From: Talinum fruticosum | Lineage: Eukaryota > Streptophyta > Magnoliopsida > Caryophyllales > Talinaceae | Length of the DNA stretch: 64,000 nucleotides | Reading direction: 5' to 3' | Assembly: GCA_021018815.1 (NCBI GenBank) | Contig: JAITYX010000026.1 | Location: forward strand, 3,968,001-4,032,000 | Shown here: positions 1 to 10,473 of the stretch, one piece after another | How positions within the stretch are numbered: position 1 is the stretch's first letter | Layout of the letters: each line of letters begins with the position of its first letter | The notes under the pieces: generated by a model | The model's input: the letters and a program-made list of their open reading frames with translations, nothing else | Database searches by the model: none | What the model was told of the DNA's origin: nothing | Translations under genes and position numbers: made by a program

Positions 1-784
1 CCGATGGCACTAACGGACTCGGAAGCTGGATCCGAGTCGGACTCCGACAAATCGGACACTCGAAGAGACAAATCCTTAGGAGGTAATTGAATACTTCCTC
101 AAGTTCTCCAAAGTTGACTTAGCTAAATATGTTTACACTTTGGAAGAAAAGTCCAATTCGATTATTCGAATTCAAAGAACAACTTGAGTCTCTCACTTCG
201 AGAGCATTGGTTTGAAAAATGAATTGGAAAAATTCAGACTTACTCTAAGAAAACTCAAGACTAGTACTCAAGCTAATGAGACTGAGTCCGAGTCACTCGA
301 AGAGAAAATGAGCATCTAAAACAAAAGCTCAATGAGTCTCAAGAGCTTGTTTTGAAGTTTACTCAAGGTTAGAAAAACCTTGACATGCTTTTAGGTCCTC
401 AATGTGTCTCCTTCGAAAGGAAGGACTTGGGTTTAACGAAGAGGAGGAATCTAATTCCTACGCAGATCTTTTAAAAAGGATTCCAGAACTGCGAAGTTAA
501 GGAAAGCTGAGCATGGTCCTATTCATAAAAATGAAAGGAGGACTGAGCCCAGATTAGTTTATAGGAGAAAACCTTATCCACCAGTTTATAAAAGAAAAGA
601 TTTTCAAAAGAAAGAGACACGAGACTTAGTTTTCTAAAAGGAAGACTCGGAATCGGACCAAACTCAAAGTAATTCAAATCTGGGTTCCCAAGAGTCTTCT
701 TCCTCGAAAAGGATAACTGTAAAGGGAATTACTGGGTTCATTAGAGGAAGTGAGAAGGGTTAGTGTGTTTCGACTTGCGGGTAA
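1..784 (+). pseudogene. copia A gag tail and gag-pol linker
   Basis: Aligns by eye with the stretch after the gag zinc knuckle in element B (about 36490-37260). The window starts just beyond the knuckle. The encoded sequence is charged and rich in Lys, Glu and Ser, with no enzymatic motif. Several frameshifts split it, so no ORF of useful length remains. Confidence 0.7.
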
Positions 785-1026
785 CTCGAAAAGGACAAAA
801 GGTAATTGGTACCTAGACAGCTTGATGTTCACGCCACATGTCGGGAGACTCAAGAATCTTTTATGAGTTAGAAGATTATAAAGGAGGTAAAGTCACTTTT
901 GGAGATGACAGTAAAGGTAAGATAGTTGGAATAGGCAAGATTGGAAAAGGAGACAACCTGGTCAGCCCAGTCTATCTTGTCAAGGGATTAAAGTACAATC
1001 TACTCAAGCATCTCTCAACTATGTGA
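785..1026 (+). pseudogene. copia A aspartic protease remnant
   Basis: Retropepsin-like domain that would cleave the Gag-Pol polyprotein. The reading resumes at the 'SGDSR' motif that follows the active-site Asp in copia proteases, then gives the 'GGKVTFGDDSKGKIVG' strand region seen in B and D. The active-site segment is out of frame here ('YLDS' followed by a shift). The domain ends at a stop, followed by the pre-integrase linker. Confidence 0.75.
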
Positions 1027-1129
1027 TAAAGGTTAAGAGGTAAGGTTCACTCGGACAAATTGCTATATTTCGATGCAAACACCAAAGAGACTAAGCTCTC
1101 GGGTAAGAGATTAGGTAATACCTACACTA

Positions 1130-2159
1130 TTCCTCTTTCGATCCAAGTGAAAATTTATCTTGTTTAAAAGCATCTCCGTATGATGATTCTTGGACATGGC
1201 ATCGTAGACTAGGTCATGTTAGCATGCGTACTATCAAAAAGCTTGCATCCGTAGTCGAGGTTTACCTAACTGTGGTTTAAGAAAGATAAAATTTGTAAAG
1301 CATGCACAAAAGGGAAACAGGTCGGATCATCTTTCAAATCTCTCAAAGCTGTTTCCACATCCAAAGTGCTTGAAATGTTGCATATGGACTTATGTGGTGA
1401 AATTCTGTAAAGAGTCTCGGAGGTAAATCTTATGTACTTGTGATTGTTGATGACTACTCACAATTTACCTGGGTGTGTTTTCTTAAGCACAAAAATGAAG
1501 CGTTTAAAGAGTTTAGTAAGCTCTGCAGGAAAATTCAAGTAGAGTCTCAAACTCGGATCGGAAGAACTCGAATTGACCATGGAAGGGAGTTCGATTACTC
1601 AAAATTTGCATTAGTTATGCGATAAGAATGGTATCTCCCATAACTTCTCAGCACCTGTAACTCCTCAATAGAATGGGGTAATGGAGAGAAAGAACAAAAC
1701 TCTTGAAGAAATAGGAAGGACAATGATGATTGAACACAATCGCCTTACTATTTCTGGGCTGAGGCAATCAACACAAGCAAACTACACACTCGAACGGATG
1801 CCTCATCGGACCCATTTTGAAGAAAACTCTATACGAACTCTACAAGGGAAAGAAACCATATCATACTTCAAACTCTTTGGATGTAAGTTCTATGTTCGGA
1901 ATAATGGTAAGGATCACCTAAAAAATTTGAGGCTTGGTCGGATGAAGGTATCTTTCTTGGTTATTCATCTCATAGTAAAGCTTATCGCATTTTCAATAAA
2001 AGAACTAACAAAGTGGAATAAAGTATCCATGTTGTTTTTGATGAGATTGATCACGGAAAACCAAGTGAGTCAACATTCTCGGATCTGAAACTCAGTCGAG
2101 ATAAAGATGATCTTGATGAAGTTGAGTTCGAGATAGAGTCAAAGGAAAGCAACTCAGAA
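1130..2159 (+). pseudogene. copia A integrase remnant
   Basis: The N-terminal zinc finger is recognisable: 'WHRRLGH' near 1195-1215, and the Cys pair 'CKAC' near 1297-1310, which B has lost. The DDE core follows: 'VIVDDYSQFTWV' (first Asp, ~1440), 'DHGREF' (second Asp, ~1573) and 'ERKNKTLEE' (Glu region, ~1684). The 'GKDHL' and 'IFNK' parts of the C-terminal domain run to about 2090. Several frameshifts and stops are present. Sequence shared with element B ends near 2159, where unrelated gypsy sequence begins. Confidence 0.85.
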
Positions 2160-3283
2160 TATCATGACTTAGACTAAACCAGACCCCAAAGTAAGTTAAT
2201 CCCGGAGTTAGTTTTCTTCAATAATTGCCCCTGATTCATGAAGAATTAGGCAGCTAACATCCCGATGGCTTGCTGAGTCTGTAGGTGTGGAGTCCAAAGG
2301 ATATTTTTGCGTGTCTAAATATTGATAAATATCATGATACCAACTAGTATGGTTAGTACTAGACACTTATAAGGTGCGGACGTCCACGGGTTGACTGCGT
2401 CGCTTGATGTGAACGAGCGTTGAGTGAATGCTAGTAGGGATATTGATCATGGATGCTAACTTAGCTAATGTATCCACAACTTGATTATCATCCCTAGGAA
2501 GGAAAGTAAAAGAGATATTCTTAAAATGTTTAGATAATTACGTTAAGTATGCTTGGTAGGGTGCCAAGGCCTCACTACGTACTTTCCACCTTTGTGAAAT
2601 TTGGTTGATGATCATACTCGGAATCACCGAAAACCCCGATATTCTTGACCTTGATCTCTGTTGCAGCTTTAAGTCCTGTGATATAAGCTTCGTACTCTGC
2701 AACGTTATTGGTGACCTTGAAGTCTAGTTTGACTGAAATGGGAGTATGTGCTCCCTCTAGTGGGACGAAAAGAATCCCTACTCCGAAGCCCTTCGATTGG
2801 AAGTGCCATCAAAGTACATTGTCTAAACGTCCACCTCTACTTGTAAAATGTCATCATCTGGAAAGTCAAGGTGTTCGGGTTGCGATTCAGGCATATGTAG
2901 ATCAGCTAAGGATTCCGACACTACCCTTCCTTTGATCGCTTTTGAGGGATGAACTTGAGTTCGAATTCGATAGCATGATAGTCTATCGCGCTATCTTACT
3001 ACTGCTAGTCGAGTTGCTCAAGTATGTACTTAATAGGATCCATAGGTGCTACCACATGTACTCGTGTGGGCTAACATGTAGTGTTTGAGCTTCTAGGTGG
3101 CCCGGACTAAAGCCAAAGATGTCTTCTCTAGCGGTTTATATCTAGTCTCATAATCCAGGAACTTCTTGCTTAGATAGTAGATCGAACGTTCTTCTTTCCC
3201 GTCTTGTTGAGCTAGCATGGCTCACATAGTCTGTTTCGTTATGGTAAGATATAGAAATAAAGGTTTCATCTGTAGCAATAAAT
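2160..3283 (-). pseudogene. Tat-type gypsy RT/RNase H fragment embedded in copia A
   Basis: Read on the minus strand it encodes 'LSKKFLDYETRY', the end of a gypsy RT connection, then an RNase H domain with 'NNVAEYEAYITGLKAA'. The tail ('ALAPYQAYL' and 'RDDNQVVDTLAKLAS') closely matches the plus-strand gypsy piece at about 49226-49380. It replaces roughly 970 bp of copia (the equivalent of 40190-41155 in B). There are no LTRs, no target duplication and no poly(A), so recombination or break repair with filler DNA is more likely than transposition. Confidence 0.85.
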
Positions 3284-3988
3284 AAAGCTTGACTCGGACG
3301 AGAAAGGTAAAGCAATAGATCGAAGCTCTATCGAGGTATGATTGGATCTTTGCTATATCTTACTTCCAGCAGACTTGATATAATATTCAGTGTTTGCCTA
3401 TGCGCAAGATTTCAAGCTAATCCAAAAGAATCACATCTCACTTGCGGTGAAGAGAATATTTAGATATCTTGCAGGCACTCGGAATTTAGGCCTATGGTAT
3501 TCCGAGAGACTCGAAGCCGACTCTCACTTGGATACTCGAGACGCGGACTACGCAGGATACAAAGTTGATCGAAAGAGCACTTCGGAGCTTGCCAATTTCG
3601 GGTCAATCCTTAATATCCTGCCACTCAAAGAAGCGGAACTCGGTAGCTCTATTAACTGCTGAAGCTGAGTATATTGCGACTGCAGCTTGTTGCGCTCGGA
3701 TTCTATGGATAAAGCAACACTTGAAAGATCTTGGACTATCCTTCAAATCGGTTCCAATCAAGTGTGACAATTAAAGTGCAATAAGCATCACCAAGAATCC
3801 AATTCAACATTCGAAAACAAAGCATATCGAGGTCAGATATCACTTCCTACGAGACCACTCGGAAAAAAGGTGACATTGAACTTGAGTTCATTCCTACTAA
3901 TCTTCAATTAGTTGATATTTTTACTAAGCCTCTTGGTGAAGATCGGTTTTGCTTTGTTCGAAATGAGCTTGGTATGTTAAATGCTTAA
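3284..3988 (+). pseudogene. copia A RT end and RNase H
   Basis: Copia sequence resumes with the RT C-terminal 'YQGMIGSLLY'-type region, then 'VKRIFRYLAGTRNLGLWY'. RNase H follows: 'DADYAGYKVDRKSTS' (Asp), 'AEAEYIATAACCARILWIKQHL' (Glu) and 'IKCDN' (Asp). Pol closes with 'DIFTKPLGEDRF' and a TAA at 3986-3988. One frameshift lies around 3600-3640 and one stop follows 'KCDN'. Confidence 0.85.
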
Positions 3989-4380
3989 CTTTATGCTATT
4001 CATTGCATGATTACGTGTTATGTGTTTTCACTTTTAATAACCATTAGCTCGGTTGATTCGGTGATACTTGGGTTAGTAGTTATTTCGTGTTTCGAGTCAC
4101 TCGAAACTATTCCGAGTTACACTCGGACGTAGAAAAAATTTGGACTTCAAATTTTACTGAAGCTATCTCTAGAACGAGTGGAGAGTTTCGGAATATATTT
4201 TCAAAATCCTTTTCTCTCTCACTCTCTCGAGTGCTGTGATCGATCGATAGCCGTAGATTTCTAACCGCTGAGATCTTACCCGTTGAAGAGAACCGTCACA
4301 CCGGTCTTCGATGACTCGATGGACAAGTCGAGTCGAACGGAGTTATACTTAACGGATAGTTAACGGGCGCGTAGTTTTTC

Positions 4381-4389
4381 TATAAATAG
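4381..4389 (+). promoter_or_regulatory. internal TATA box upstream of ORF3, copia A
   Basis: TATAAATAG preceded by a T/C run, 230 bp before the ORF3 ATG. The equivalent sites are TATATATAG in B (42248-42256) and TATAAATAG in D (58064-58072, minus). Flanking sequence such as 'CATTTTCCTTC' is also shared between B and D. Promoter function is inferred. Confidence 0.55.
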
Positions 4390-4511
4390 TGCCTATTCAT
4401 CTTCGTCTCGGTATTCTACGTTCCATCTCTCTCAAACGAAACTTTTCGCGGAAGCTTTCTACGTACACAGTGATCGTTGAAGTTCTTCAAGCGTCGGAAA
4501 GGACATCTCAC

Positions 4512-4592
4512 GTAAGTTTCAATCTGCTCTCATCTTTTTCTTCTACTCTTTTTCGTTTCTTCTACCTCCTTCTCTCTTTTCTTACTCGAAAG
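4512..4592 (+). other. candidate leader intron of ORF3, copia A (81 bp)
   Basis: Begins GTAAGT, contains a long C/T tract and ends CGAAAG just before 'TTTCATC', 26 nt ahead of the ORF3 ATG. Elements B (42387-42487) and D (57827-57932) have the same layout. Splicing is inferred, not shown. Confidence 0.4.
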
Positions 4593-4618
4593 TTTCATCT
4601 TTCCTTCCATCTCTCAAA

Positions 4619-6192
4619 ATGCCTAAGAGAGGTAACCATCCCGACTTCCAGGTCTCCTCTTCCTCCAAAAAGCCTCGCACCAAAACCCCGAAAGCTCAAC
4701 CCCTCCAAACCCATTGTCACCCAAGCACCTTGCGCTGGACGACAAATTCTTTCCTACAACCAAATTTTCTTGGTTGTCCCACATTCAAACCACCGGGGCA
4801 TACAACTTTCTTTGTTTCAGCTGAGTTCATCTATCACGAACTCGTTTCGAGTTCTACACTCACCTCACCTTCTCCGAAAATGTTCTAACCTCCAGGGTTC
4901 GTAACATCACCGTTCGATTAAACACCTCTCTCTTCTTGAACAGCAACCCCATTCCCTTCATCGAAGTCGCCGACGACTTCTTTGAAAAGTACGCCACGAG
5001 TTCCTCGAGTCCCGGAAGAACTTTTCGGTGACTCGGCTTGAAGTCAGAACCTTCTTCTCTCAGCATTCTAGCAAGGAGAACCCCAACTCCAAGCACCTCA
5101 AAGCTCTCTTTGACATTCTTGAGGGCTACGAAGTAGACCTCTTCCCCTCCATCATTGAGCGGATGGCAGCTGTGCCAGCTCAACTTCAAACCAAAAAGAA
5201 CACCTCTCTTCCTTTCGGTGCTCTTCTCACTCTCGTTTTTAAACAATTCCAAGTTCCTCTCCCCTCGGACCCAAACGCCGTATGCCGAGGCCGCCGTTGT
5301 TGTCGGCAAAAGGAACTTCGAGGGTACGGATACTAGGAAATTGACCCCGGTGTCCGGGTGCATAACTCGGAGCCGAGGCCTCCTTCTCCGCCTCGGACTT
5401 AGAAATCCACCCCTCTCTCTCTCCCCTCACCACCTGGTGGTGCTTCCACCTCGAGTGCCTCCAAATCTCTCTCTGCTATTTTGTCCCCAATTTTTATGGA
5501 CAAAATCAGCTCTGTGTCCTCTCGCTTTCCAGGACATGCTCCGGTCTTTCAGGCTTACACTCCAAAATATGAACATCAACCAAAAGACCGCCCAATCCCA
5601 AATTCGAGAGTAGCGAGTCTCTAGTTCTTGAGATGAGGGCGTTGGTAAAGGAGCGGAAGGAGCCGATCGAGCTCCTCGGAGAGAGAAGGTTCAAGGGGCT
5701 CAGGACCATGGTGACTCGGACGCGTCCGAAGCGTCTTCGAGCCCGAGTCCGAGCACCTCGGACAGCGGGAAGAAGAAGAAGAAGCTGCGGACGCAGAGCA
5801 GCAGACGTCGAGGAGCTCGCGGCTGAGGCAACTCCCTCCGGGCAAGGGGAGGAACACAAGAAAGAAGCGGTGGGAACTGCCGAGGGTCGATCGCTCCACA
5901 AGCTCGGATAGCGAGTACTCGGCTCGGATAGCAGTACTCAGCTCGGACAGCAGTCCGGGTGGGTCGAAGACCTCGCTACTCCAGCGAGTCGGACTTAGCA
6001 GCCCCTCCAGCTACCGAGGTTCCAAGGGAAGAACCCCTCGATCCACTCGTTCGGGTCAACCACTCGGAGCTGAGCCCCGACGATTGTACCGGCTTTCCCT
6101 CCGCCGCGCTCAAGCACATCGTCAAGATCCTACCGGCGCCGGCGAACCTCAACTCCCTCCGCCTCCACTCGAAATCTCCCTCTCCCTCGTAG
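4619..6192 (+). pseudogene. copia A third ORF (env-position protein), frameshifted
   Basis: Starts 'MPKRGNHPDFQ' with a basic 'KKPRTK' stretch like a nuclear localisation signal. The middle part contains 'NPIPFIEVADDFFEKYA', 'HLKALFDILEGYEVDLFP' and 'LPFGALLTLVFKQFQVPLP', a pattern I associate with the 'putative plant transposon protein' domain of retroelements. A Glu/Lys-rich predicted coiled coil follows ('EMRALVKERKEPIELL'), then acidic low-complexity sequence, closing in 'SPSPS' and TAG. Start and stop agree with the copies in B and D, implying an ancestral protein of about 530 residues. It sits where SIRE1-type elements carry an env-like ORF, but I see no convincing signal peptide or membrane anchor, so calling it an envelope is not justified. 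Confidence 0.75.
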
Positions 6193-6623
6193 GCGCCATG
6201 CACCGAGTCACAATTCCTCGGTCTGCGCGATTCTTCTTCTTTCGAGAGATTTATTATTTTTTCATCCCGACATCTAAGTTGTACTAACTGTTATCTTTTC
6301 TTCCCTCCTTTTGATTGTTGTTTTTCTTTGAAAGGCACGGGGAGAAATAGAGTCGAACACTTGTTGTCTTGTTTAGGGGAGCTTTTCCTCTTCATCTATG
6401 TAAATTTTTTTTTTAAGTTCAATGAATTAATGCTTTCTCTTACATGATTTCTGTGTTTACAATCTTTACGAGTTAACATTATTTCATTAAGTATGGAATG
6501 CTCCGATGCTTTACTTTATGCTCGATACACTATGTTTTATTCAACTTATTTTATGCGCAACCATTCAAACTCAGATTTCTTTCACTAACAAAGTGTCTGT
6601 CTAAGTATGGAATGCCTTTCATC
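6193..6623 (+). other. 3' untranslated region of copia A
   Basis: T-rich noncoding stretch between ORF3 and the polypurine tract. It contains 'GAAAGGCACGGGGAGA' near 6332 and 'TTTAGGGGAG' near 6373, both shared with B, C and D. The first could be a second, central purine tract. There is no coding signal. Confidence 0.6.
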
Positions 6624-6636
6624 AAAAAGGGGAGAT
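6624..6636 (+). other. polypurine tract, copia A
   Basis: AAAAAGGGGAGAT lies immediately before the 3' LTR start TGAAGACTCGG. It is the expected plus-strand primer, is nearly identical in element B, and resembles the Sirevirus purine tract. Confidence 0.85.
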
Positions 6637-8204
6637 TGAAGACTCGGACACTTGCTCAACGCATTTACGAGTTGTATTAAAGAAATCAGGTATAACCATC
6701 TCGTACCTATAGAGTTTTGATTCCAAGGCATTCTCTGTTTGGTAGAAACTTTTCGAGTGATACGGTATCCTATCTAAGTGATACAACTTTTACTTCGTGT
6801 ATTTCTTGCTTATCTTTGAGTGACTCGGAAAGCCGATATGCGTATCTCACTCGGTTCCGAGGCCCTCATTACTCATTTATCGCATATTGAATAGACTAGT
6901 ATTTCATCCTTCCTCACTCGGATCGACTTCGGTTATAAGTTCCATGTTATTATAGTCGGTATCTCTTGTCTGTTTCATGTTTAGTCTATATCAAGTTACT
7001 TCACTCGATGTTCTTTATATAACTTGATTCTTCGCTTAGACTTAGTCGGATGGAATTTTTGAGCTATATGGATATTAGACTCGAGAAAATTTCATTTCGT
7101 TTCGACTCGGATAATTAGTTGTTTAATTATCATAATTATTTGATTATCTCGTGTCTAACCGTGGACCAAAGTATTTTATACTTTGAGAACCAAAATTGAT
7201 TTACTTTTGTAGGTTATTCAAACGAGGATATACCTTTTTCAAACCACAAAAGTAATCGGCTTCAAAACGTCAAATCACCAGTAGACATGACTTTTCACCT
7301 TCTCTCGCTCCAGTCCCAGAGGATTGTGTCGGAGCTGTCTGTTTCCAAAGCCGGAAAACTGGAACGCTAAGCTTAACGGTGGTTTCCACCTTATCTTTCA
7401 AGACACCGCCAGTGGTATTGGGACTTCCAAGAGAGTTAAACCGTTATCCAACGTTCACATTACAACGGATACTTTCCGAGTGACTCGGAAAGCTCTTGTC
7501 AACGGTCACAAAGAACTCTCGGTCAGCGAGATGAAGATAATGGCTACTCTACCTGGTCATCTATAAATAAAAGCCGCCTCACAAGACTTGAAGATTGCCG
7601 AACCTATTGTTAATACACATACTTGAGAAAAGTTATTGTATTTACTCTCAATCTTCTACTTACAACTCCCATTCCGTAATTCATTACTTTCGAGTTAGGT
7701 CTTGTACTCGATTACAAACACTTTCTTACTTTCTCTGTAAGGTCCCTGGACTAAGCCGTAAGGGTTAACTCAGCTTAGTTGTCCCTAACTGTAAGGGTTA
7801 TCTCAGCTAGGAAGTACTAGATCGGATAAGGTAATTTCGAGTCTAGGAAAAATTGTAAAGAGTTGTCTAAGGGAGCAACTCAGGTTCGGTCAGTTCACGG
7901 TATTTTGTAGACTCAAAATAGAGGATTTGACTTCGTGCTTGGATTAGCACGGTTCATGGTTTTCTGCCCCGGGAGGGTTTCCACGTAATTTCTCGGTGTT
8001 ATCTTTCCGAGTTCATTCTAGACTCGGACAGTCTTATTTATTCGTGATAGCATTTACGAGTCCAAGTTTTTCCGACCTGCTTGTTTGACTCGGAACCTGT
8101 CTCTGTCTCTTCTTTAACAAAAGAGCTATCATTTCCACGAAAAACTTCCATCACCCTATTCACCCCCGTCTAGGGTGACTCGAACTCTCCCGAGCAAACC
8201 TTCG
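6637..8204 (+). repeat. 3' LTR of copia A (1568 bp)
   Basis: Begins TGAAGACTCGGAC and ends CCTTCG (CCTTCA in better copies), so the terminal inverted repeat is TGAAG/CTTCA. It contains the U3 palindrome at 7167-7185, a TATA box at 7562 and the twin AGCTGTAAGGGTTA hairpins near 7750-7815. It aligns along its length with both LTRs of B and with the solo LTRs. Confidence 0.9.
7562..7570 (+). promoter_or_regulatory. LTR promoter TATA box, copia A
   Basis: TATAAATAA followed by 'AAGCCGCC'. The same position in other LTRs reads TATAAATAGAAGCCAC or similar (19665, 34815, 45604; reverse at 20616, 38520 and 55072), so it is the likely U3 promoter. Confidence 0.75.
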
Positions 8205-9360
8205 AGGATCTGTTGATGTTCGAGGTTTGCCTCTTCTATTTGCCCATGTGTTCGTTCGATCCGAGATGGAATTCGGTCGAGACCCTTGAGGTTGGTCTCT
8301 TTAAGTTGCATGCCGACGATCCAATTTTATTTCATCGGTTTGGTATCCCCTTCCTTCGAGTCTCCCTCCCTGTCTTTTGTCTATCTTATCGGCTTGTTGG
8401 TGTTGGATTAGGTCCTCTGTGGAGTTTGCTAGGACAAGTGACAACCATAGAAGGGCACCGTTGTCCGTACTTGAGAGAACTATATAACTTATCTATATAC
8501 TATCCTGTGGTTATGTACTTTTGGTCTTAGCTGCCTGTATATTGATTAGCCACCACTTTGCTAGGTGGACGACTCATTCGGGCCACCAAATAAAGACTTG
8601 GAGGCTTTTTATCGGTACTTTTATCTCTCTTGATAATCTTTCCAATCTTCTTTTTCCTAATGAACGTCCGTTACATATGTGCTCTTGCCATTTAGTTCCT
8701 CATAATGTTTTTCGACTATGGAGGCAATTACCGGGTTATGGACTGCCTCCTTTTTGGAGTGGAAGTCTACTCATTTTTGTCACCTAGTAGCCTTAAAGTC
8801 TATGATGAATGACTATCCTAATCGAGACTTCATTTGCACAACTAGTTTATGATTTTTTGGTTTATGAATCGATCTAACCAAGTCATTGTTTTTCACATAT
8901 TTGATTTCAGAGTGACTAGTTTCACTCGTTGTTTATAATATCAATAAAGTTGCATTTGATAACAGCTTTATTTGTTTTGATTGTCATCCAAGCTATTCAT
9001 GGGCAGAGGTCAAGCTAAGGAAGACTAAAATGGCAAGAAGGATTTGTTGTGGTTGTCATTGTTATTGAAATTTTTAAAGAACCGAGCAAAGTGTATTATT
9101 GGGACTATATTGTCATTATCTTTGGTTTATTTATTTCGGCAAGAGGAATTGTAAGAAAACGTGTTATTCCCAAGGCCTATTGCGACCATCCCTAATAGCG
9201 AAAAATCTTGCTATGCAAGTTGAATGATTTTAAGTTGCTTAATTTTTTAAGAACATTTCAAAGGCTTAACTCTACTTTTCCCCATAACCTTGTTGGTTTT
9301 GATCTTATAAGTGCTCTCACATATGAGTATTGCAATTGGCTTCCACCTAAGGTAATTACA
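8205..9360 (+). pseudogene. unassigned LINE-flank sequence, possibly ORF1 remnant
   Basis: This is the sequence into which element A inserted. No clean ORF is present. A weak resemblance to the DUF4283/ORF1 region of plant LINEs ('RQLPGYGLPPFW' near 8730-8760) and its position 5' of a LINE endonuclease suggest a decayed ORF1 and linker. I could not confirm this by eye. Confidence 0.3.
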
Positions 9361-10473
9361 GGCTTTAGGGGTTTAGAATAGGAGTTTGTCCGATCAAAAC
9401 AAAATTCTTATTTTTAAGAAGATCATTAGCTGGAATATTCAAGGGTCCGAAAGAGAAAAAGCTCTGCGTGAGATTAAATATATTTAGAGACTTCACAATC
9501 CTAACATTATGTTCCTTATTGAAACCATGGTTAACGACACAAATGCATTTAACATTGTTCAAAAATTTGGTTTTGAGAAATACGAGCTCATACCGCTTGT
9601 TAATCATGCGGGAGGTATATAGCTATGCGGAATAATGAAAATATTTCGATTACTACTATAGCTAAAAAGAGAGAGCCATAAATCTCTACAATATGGATAA
9701 AGTAACAAATAAAGAATTCATTATTTCGGGGTCTATGGACTAGCTCAAGAAAGAGATAAACCAACATTTTGGAACAGACTACCACTTGCTTAATATGGTT
9801 TTCCACTTGCCATGGTGTATCATTGGTGACTTTAATAAGTCAGCTAACCAGGATGATAAAAGGGGAGGTAACGCTTTAAGGGTTGAAAAATAGTCCTTTT
9901 TAATAGATTTCTTGAAGCTATTGATGGATCAACTATTTCTCCTCTCGGTAGAATTTTAACTTGGAAAAAATGTGTTAGAAGGGTTACCGTTTATGAACAG
10001 TTAGATAGGGAAATTGTTAGAAAAGATTGGGCTATTTTGTACCCATTGACTGAGGGGAGTCATGGCCCTTTCTCGTTCTCGGATCATTACTATCTATTGC
10101 TAGAGACTAATCGTAGAAGTGCCTCTCTAAAGAATAGGGGTTTTAGATTTCAGCCCCACTCGGAGTAACTATGATAGAGCGAAAACTATTGTCCGAAGGA
10201 ATGGCAAAACAATCGTAGGGGTACAACACTTTTCGGATAGTGTCTAAACTAAAGAGAATTAAAAGTGAATTGAAAGAATGGAATAGATGTTCGAATAATA
10301 ACTTCAAAGACAAAATGGAAAGGAATACGGAAAGATTACAATATGTCGAATCTAGGTTATTATCGGATCCGCAAAGCCCAAGACTTAATCGGTGGTTCTA
10401 TCGGCTTCTAAAGCAACGAGAAAAGAAGTTATTTTTAATCAGCGCTACTAGGGAAACTAGCTGTTCGTCATAG
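9361..10473 (+). pseudogene. L1-type LINE endonuclease remnant
   Basis: Apurinic-type endonuclease that would nick target DNA to prime reverse transcription. The motifs occur in order across three frames: 'SWNIQGS' with 'NIMFLIETMV' (metal-binding Glu region), 'EKYELIPLVNHAGGI', 'CIIGDFN' (GDFN at 9825-9836), 'LTWKKC', and 'FSFSDHYYLL' (SDH motif near 10080). The linker before RT follows ('LKRIKSELKEWN', intact from 10240). RT itself is absent: the sequence changes to gypsy LTR-like sequence near 10474-10490, so the LINE is 3'-truncated or interrupted there. No poly(A) tail is seen. Confidence 0.85.

Larger units (their letters stand above)
3989..4618 (+). other. pol-ORF3 intergenic leader of copia A
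   Basis: About 630 bp without coding signal. It holds a TATA box (4381-4389), a donor-like GTAAGT (4512) and a pyrimidine-rich tract ending in AAAG (4592) just before the ORF3 start. The same order and spacing recur in elements B and D, which suggests a functional leader rather than random spacer. Confidence 0.6.
1..8204 (+). mobile_element. Sirevirus-like Ty1/copia element A, 5' end outside window
   Basis: The order is gag-pol linker, protease, integrase, RNase H, an additional ORF, polypurine tract and 3' LTR. The 5' LTR and most of gag lie left of the window. Integrase shows the copia zinc-finger spacing and the 'VDDYSQFTW' catalytic motif. Assignment to the Sirevirus group rests on the extra ORF after pol, the ~1.5-kb LTR, and close similarity to element B, whose primer site resembles initiator-Met tRNA. 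Many stops and frameshifts are present, so this copy is dead. The central part of its reverse transcriptase is replaced by gypsy sequence. Confidence 0.9.

Noticed and set aside
4860..5363. 167-codon minus ORF opposite the third ORF
   Set aside because: It is the reverse complement of conserved ORF3 blocks; the plus strand carries the conserved motifs in all three elements.
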